Shown piece after piece: positions 60,906 through 64,000 of a stretch of 64,000 nt of DNA. Location of the stretch: the NCBI GenBank assembly GCA_020025135.1, contig JAHHSQ010000001.1, positions 1 to 64,000 of the forward strand, given 5' to 3'. The DNA is from Pectinatus sp. GTDB taxonomy: Bacteria; Bacillota; Negativicutes; Selenomonadales; Selenomonadaceae. The translations under genes were made by a program, and so were the position numbers. The notes beneath the pieces are model-generated. The model ran no database searches and had not been told where the DNA came from. It worked only from the letters and a program-made list of their open reading frames with translations. Position 1 is the first letter of the stretch. Each line of letters starts with the position of its first letter.

Positions 60906-62627
60906 TTATCCTTTACTGAGATAGGTAATATTGTATTTGCCGTTACCATTTAAATGAAGGCAAATATCGTGCCACGGTAAGAGCGAAGAGCGATGCCCTA
61001 CACTGATAATTGTAATATTGGGTAAACACTTTTTCAATATACCATAGATATATTCCTCAGTTTCTTCATCGAGAGCAGACGTTGATTCATCTAAAAACAC
61101 CCATGCTGGCTTTTTTAAGAGAATACGAGCAAAGGCTAGTTTTTGTTGCTCTCCTAAGGAAAGAATCATACTCCAATCATCAACTTTCTCAAGGCAATCT
61201 ATATATTTATCTAGATGAGTTAGCTTTAATACGGAAATCACATTCTCCTTGGAAGCTTCATTGTTGGGGTAACAGATGGCTTTGTAGAGTGTACCCAAAG
61301 GTAAATAAGGTTTTTGGGGGAGAAAGAGCGTTGCTTCAGGTGGCGGAAGTGTAGCTATGCCGGAGGCGAATGGCCAAAGATTAGCCAAAGCCCTTAACAT
61401 GGTACTTTTTCCGCAGCCAGAGTTACCATTGATGAGAATGCTCTTAGTAGGAGGAAATGTAAAATTTAAGTTATCAATTAAGATTTTACCATTTGGTAAA
61501 AATAAGGAAAAATTTTCTAAGGCGTATTCGTTTTTGCTATATTTTATGTTTAAATGAGAAGTTATTTTTGTGCTTTCCTCCATATGCGAGATAAAGCTAT
61601 CAAGTCGACGAATAACGGAGAGCCATTGTGCTATATCGACATAGGCATTAACGATATAAGACAGAGAATCTTGTACGCGTCCAAAAGCGGTAAGTGTTTG
61701 CATAAACCAACCGATAGTCATACCAGCGCCGAAGTAACGCGGAGCCATAATAATTGTAGGAAAGATGATGGCGATTTGCGAATAACTGGCAGTTATTCCA
61801 GTGAGAATTTTCTGTCTGAGCATGATAGCGTGGAAATTGGTTATTATGTTATGGAAAAGATTTTTGAAAGTCATTTTTTCAGATTCTTCCCCGCGATAAA
61901 ATGCGATGCATTCGCTGTGTTCGCGAATTCTAGCCAAAGAAAAGCGAAAATCGGCTTCATAATGTTGTTGATGAAATTTTAGTCCAATCAATTGATGACC
62001 AACTTTATGTGTTAACAAAGTTCCAAGGAGAGAATAACTGAGTGTTGCCCAGACTAGAAAGCCGGGAATATAGACAGTGGTGTGGTGAAGGTGAAATTGA
62101 AAAGTACCGGAAAGGTACCATAACATGACGATAAAAGAGAAAAAAATGGTCAACTGCCGAAATAGACCGATGCCGAGTCCCAATGTCAAAGTAACGAATT
62201 GATTGATATCTTCTTGGATACGTTGGTCGGGATTATCTGTTTTTTTGATATTCATTTGCAAGCGGTAATAGGTATTATTTTGCATCCATTTTTCTAAATA
62301 AGTTTCTGTCATGAAAGTGCGCCACTCAATTTGGAGCCATTGTTGAAGGTAGAGCTGGTAAACAGCTACTAAAATAAAAATAGCAGCTAGAATACTGAAT
62401 TTACCGATGGAGTGCCAGAATTTTCCATACGAATAATTTTGTAATATAGTGTAAAATTCATTGTACCAATTAGTTATCTCCAACATTATATATACAGAGA
62501 TTAAAGTACAAGCGATGACAGCTGCTAGTAAGGCAATGCCACGCCACTTGCGGTTAGATGTCCAATAGGGGGCGCAGAGCCTTTTTCCAATGGAAAATAT
62601 ATTTTTTAATTGCTGATATTTGAGCAT
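60906..62627 (-). CDS. ABC transporter, SbmA/BacA-like permease fused to ATPase (YddA type)
   Basis: A 573-residue half transporter. The membrane domain resembles SbmA/BacA (EITNWYNEFYTILQNYSY and NPDQRIQEDINQFV, the family DNPDQRI). The ATPase domain has Walker A GNSGCGKST, signature LSLGEQQKLAFARILL, and Walker B WVFLDESTSALD. SbmA-like proteins import peptides, and BacA affects lipid A very-long-chain acylation, which would fit the LPS neighbourhood; the substrate is unknown here. It is the first gene of the minus-strand cluster. Confidence 0.88.
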   Translation of the reverse strand: MLKYQQLKNIFSIGKRLCAPYWTSNRKWRGIALLAAVIACTLISVYIMLEITNWYNEFYTILQNYSYGKFWHSIGKFSILAAIFILVAVYQLYLQQWLQIEWRTFMTETYLEKWMQNNTYYRLQMNIKKTDNPDQRIQEDINQFVTLTLGLGIGLFRQLTIFFSFIVMLWYLSGTFQFHLHHTTVYIPGFLVWATLSYSLLGTLLTHKVGHQLIGLKFHQQHYEADFRFSLARIREHSECIAFYRGEESEKMTFKNLFHNIITNFHAIMLRQKILTGITASYSQIAIIFPTIIMAPRYFGAGMTIGWFMQTLTAFGRVQDSLSYIVNAYVDIAQWLSVIRRLDSFISHMEESTKITSHLNIKYSKNEYALENFSLFLPNGKILIDNLNFTFPPTKSILINGNSGCGKSTMLRALANLWPFASGIATLPPPEATLFLPQKPYLPLGTLYKAICYPNNEASKENVISVLKLTHLDKYIDCLEKVDDWSMILSLGEQQKLAFARILLKKPAWVFLDESTSALDEETEEYIYGILKKCLPNITIISVGHRSSLLPWHDICLHLNGNGKYNITYLSKG

Positions 62628-62821
62628 TTAAACTCCTTCATAGATGCTGGCATTTTATTGCGTAAACCAACAAGGTATATTATTATTGTAGAATATAAGC
62701 ATTGATTTTTTTATTATGTATACTGGATTACTCTAATGTTCAGTATACTTATGCGAATATTTTAGAGAGATTAGTTCCATAAAACGTAATATCAAGAGTT
62801 TTGCATATGGAAAGGGATAAA

Positions 62822-63490
62822 ATGATTCAATATAAAATTTTGTTTTTAGGAATTTTACTTTTCTTTTTGGCTTTGTCGTACTTTGCTTACTACTATTTGC
62901 CGACAAAAAAAATATTCTTTATTTTTTTAGCTCTTATTTTGTCCTCTTTGGGGATGATGTGTTATTTATTGAAAGGACCGGTTGATAGGCAGATGCGATA
63001 TAAAGAGAGCAAAATGCAAGTTTTGACTGAACAACCCATCTTTGCGACTTGGTATGAGGGTTATAAGAAAAATCTCATTGCCTCTGACCACATCTGGTCA
63101 TTATACAATGATACTTTAGATGATTTTAGTTTGCAACATATTGGGTTGGAAATATTTCGTCAGCGTTTAATAGAGATAAAGAAACAAGAAGATGAATTGG
63201 TGAAAAGAACTAGACCACTTCTACCACCCGGAGGATTATCGGATACCAATTATAAATTGTGTTTTAGTATTTTGCAGAAATATAATTCATTTGTTGCCAA
63301 AGAACAAAGGTGTATAGACTTAACTTTGCAAGCGGCGAAAGACTCTAAGTTTGAAAAGGCCTCTTTTCCTGTTCAAGTTGCTACTTTAAAGAAAGTGCGT
63401 GTTTTACAAAACCCTATCTTTCTTAACACCGCTGCCGAAGTAGTGGCTATCCGCAATAATTTAGAAGCTTATCCTTTCGGTGGAAAATGA
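62822..63490 (+). CDS. Membrane-anchored protein of unknown function
   Basis: About 222 residues. Two hydrophobic helices (ILFLGILLFFLALSYFAYYY and IFFIFLALILSSLGMMCYLL) are followed by a soluble, mostly helical domain of about 160 residues with WYEGYKKNLIASDHIWSLY. No family recognised. The start at ATG 62822 is favoured by GAAAGGG six bases upstream; two earlier ATGs are possible. It is divergent from the ABC transporter gene. Confidence 0.7.
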   Translation: MIQYKILFLGILLFFLALSYFAYYYLPTKKIFFIFLALILSSLGMMCYLLKGPVDRQMRYKESKMQVLTEQPIFATWYEGYKKNLIASDHIWSLYNDTLDDFSLQHIGLEIFRQRLIEIKKQEDELVKRTRPLLPPGGLSDTNYKLCFSILQKYNSFVAKEQRCIDLTLQAAKDSKFEKASFPVQVATLKKVRVLQNPIFLNTAAEVVAIRNNLEAYPFGGK

Positions 63491-63639
63491 CAAATAAGAA
63501 GCACTATCTACATTATGTCTATAAAAACGTAATAAAAGTGTAAAGTGTGATTGATTTGTCAATAGAAAAATTTATGATAGAAATATATTTTTTTTATGAT
63601 AAAATTTAAAAAGAAAAAATAAAAAAACGTAATTGTTCA

Positions 63640-63660
63640 AAAATTTGTGATATAATGATA
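63640..63660 (+). promoter_or_regulatory. Candidate extended -10 promoter for rsmH
   Basis: TGTGATATAATG gives an extended -10 (TG one base before TATAAT, 63651-63656) about 33 nt before the rsmH start. No consensus -35 stands 17 bases upstream. mraZ, which often begins this cell-wall cluster, is not present between here and the preceding gene. Confidence 0.45.
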
Positions 63661-63688
63661 GGAGCTATAAACATTAGGAAGAAAGTGA

Positions 63689-64000
63689 ATGTTAACTATG
63701 GATTTTCACCATATCAGTGTCTTGAAAAATGAGACATTGACAGGCTTGAATATCATTCCGGAAGGGGTCTATGTAGACTGTACTTTAGGAGGAGCTGGAC
63801 ATTCAGCAGGAATTGCTGAAAAATTGAGCGAAACAGGCTGTTTGATTGGTATTGATAGAGATGAAGATGCTTTGCAAGCAGCCAAAGAGCGTTTGCAAAA
63901 ATATACTTGTCAAATAAAATTAATTCACAGTAATTTTAAGGATTTGGCGACGGTCTTAGCGACAGAAAATATTGGGGCGGTAGATGGAATTCTCTTTGAT
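63689..64000 (+). CDS. rsmH: 16S rRNA (cytosine(1402)-N4)-methyltransferase RsmH, partial
   Basis: The first 104 codons of RsmH (MraW), cut by the window end. The start MLTMDFHHISVLKNE and the S-adenosylmethionine site VDCTLGGAGHSAGIAE, then IGIDRDEDAL, are characteristic. AGGAAG precedes the ATG by about eight bases. In most bacteria this gene opens the division and cell-wall (dcw) cluster, so more such genes probably follow beyond the window. Confidence 0.94.
   Translation, partial: MLTMDFHHISVLKNETLTGLNIIPEGVYVDCTLGGAGHSAGIAEKLSETGCLIGIDRDEDALQAAKERLQKYTCQIKLIHSNFKDLATVLATENIGAVDGILFD

Noticed and set aside
1..64000. CRISPR arrays, tRNA or rRNA genes
   Set aside because: No regular short repeats with spacers and no cloverleaf or rRNA sequence was recognised on either strand. 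The only dispersed repeats are the introns.

Overview
The window looks like chromosomal DNA of an AT-rich, diderm member of the Firmicutes (Negativicutes, the Selenomonas/Megamonas/Veillonella side). The housekeeping gene order is Firmicute-like: rimP-nusA-rnpM-ylxQ-infB-rbfA-nrnA-truB, mutS2, zapA, recA-recX, dnaG then rpoD. Yet it carries a full set of outer-membrane genes: heptose synthesis, heptosyltransferases, a lipid A acyltransferase and an LptD-like barrel. The genus cannot be fixed from the sequence alone.

Layout. 1-11.1 kb, minus strand: TrmH-type methylase, ruvA, ruvC, yebC, a class A penicillin-binding protein, mutS2, a U32 peptidase-family protein and zapA. 11.3-16.2 kb, plus: DUF4127 protein, ung, trmB and an ftsW/rodA-type gene. 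16.3-20.0 kb, minus: a SpeD-like protein, rpoD, dnaG. 20.4-48.4 kb, plus: pepD, a membrane acyltransferase, rpmB, a PLP enzyme, mfd, mazG, HU, a short-chain dehydrogenase, recA-recX, guaB, thyX, rlmB, a YacP-like NYN protein, then the rimP-to-truB translation/transcription cluster. 48.5-62.6 kb, almost all minus: lipopolysaccharide and surface-glycan genes with an SbmA/BacA-like ABC transporter. 62.8-64 kb, plus: an unknown membrane protein and the start of rsmH.

The outstanding feature is a family of eleven compact group I introns (373-505 nt, 4558 nt in total) interrupting five ordinary protein-coding genes between 14.6 and 40.5 kb: ftsW/rodA (1), an acyltransferase family 3 gene (4), mazG (3), a short-chain dehydrogenase (2) and a YacP-like gene (1). 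Each carries recognisable P, Q, R and S core elements, with P7 formed by GACTA/TAGTC and an extra stem-loop region after P7 as in subgroup IA. Each has an internal guide sequence (usually GTAAG) that pairs with the last five exon bases (usually YTTAT). Each also has an 8-bp helix between P and Q whose two strands change together from copy to copy. Removing them restores continuous reading frames of normal family length in all five genes. None contains an endonuclease gene. The acyltransferase gene becomes five exons, two of only 41 and 55 nt. Bacterial group I introns are best known from tRNA, rRNA and phage genes, so this density in host protein genes is unusual.

The five interrupted genes would be scored as fragments or pseudogenes by ordinary gene calling; here each is given as one gene with its exons. 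Smaller oddities are a SpeD-like protein that lacks the pyruvoyl-forming serine, ruvC and lpxL with irregular 5' ends, a possible intron relic near 2.0 kb, and a decayed reading frame between dnaG and rpoD.
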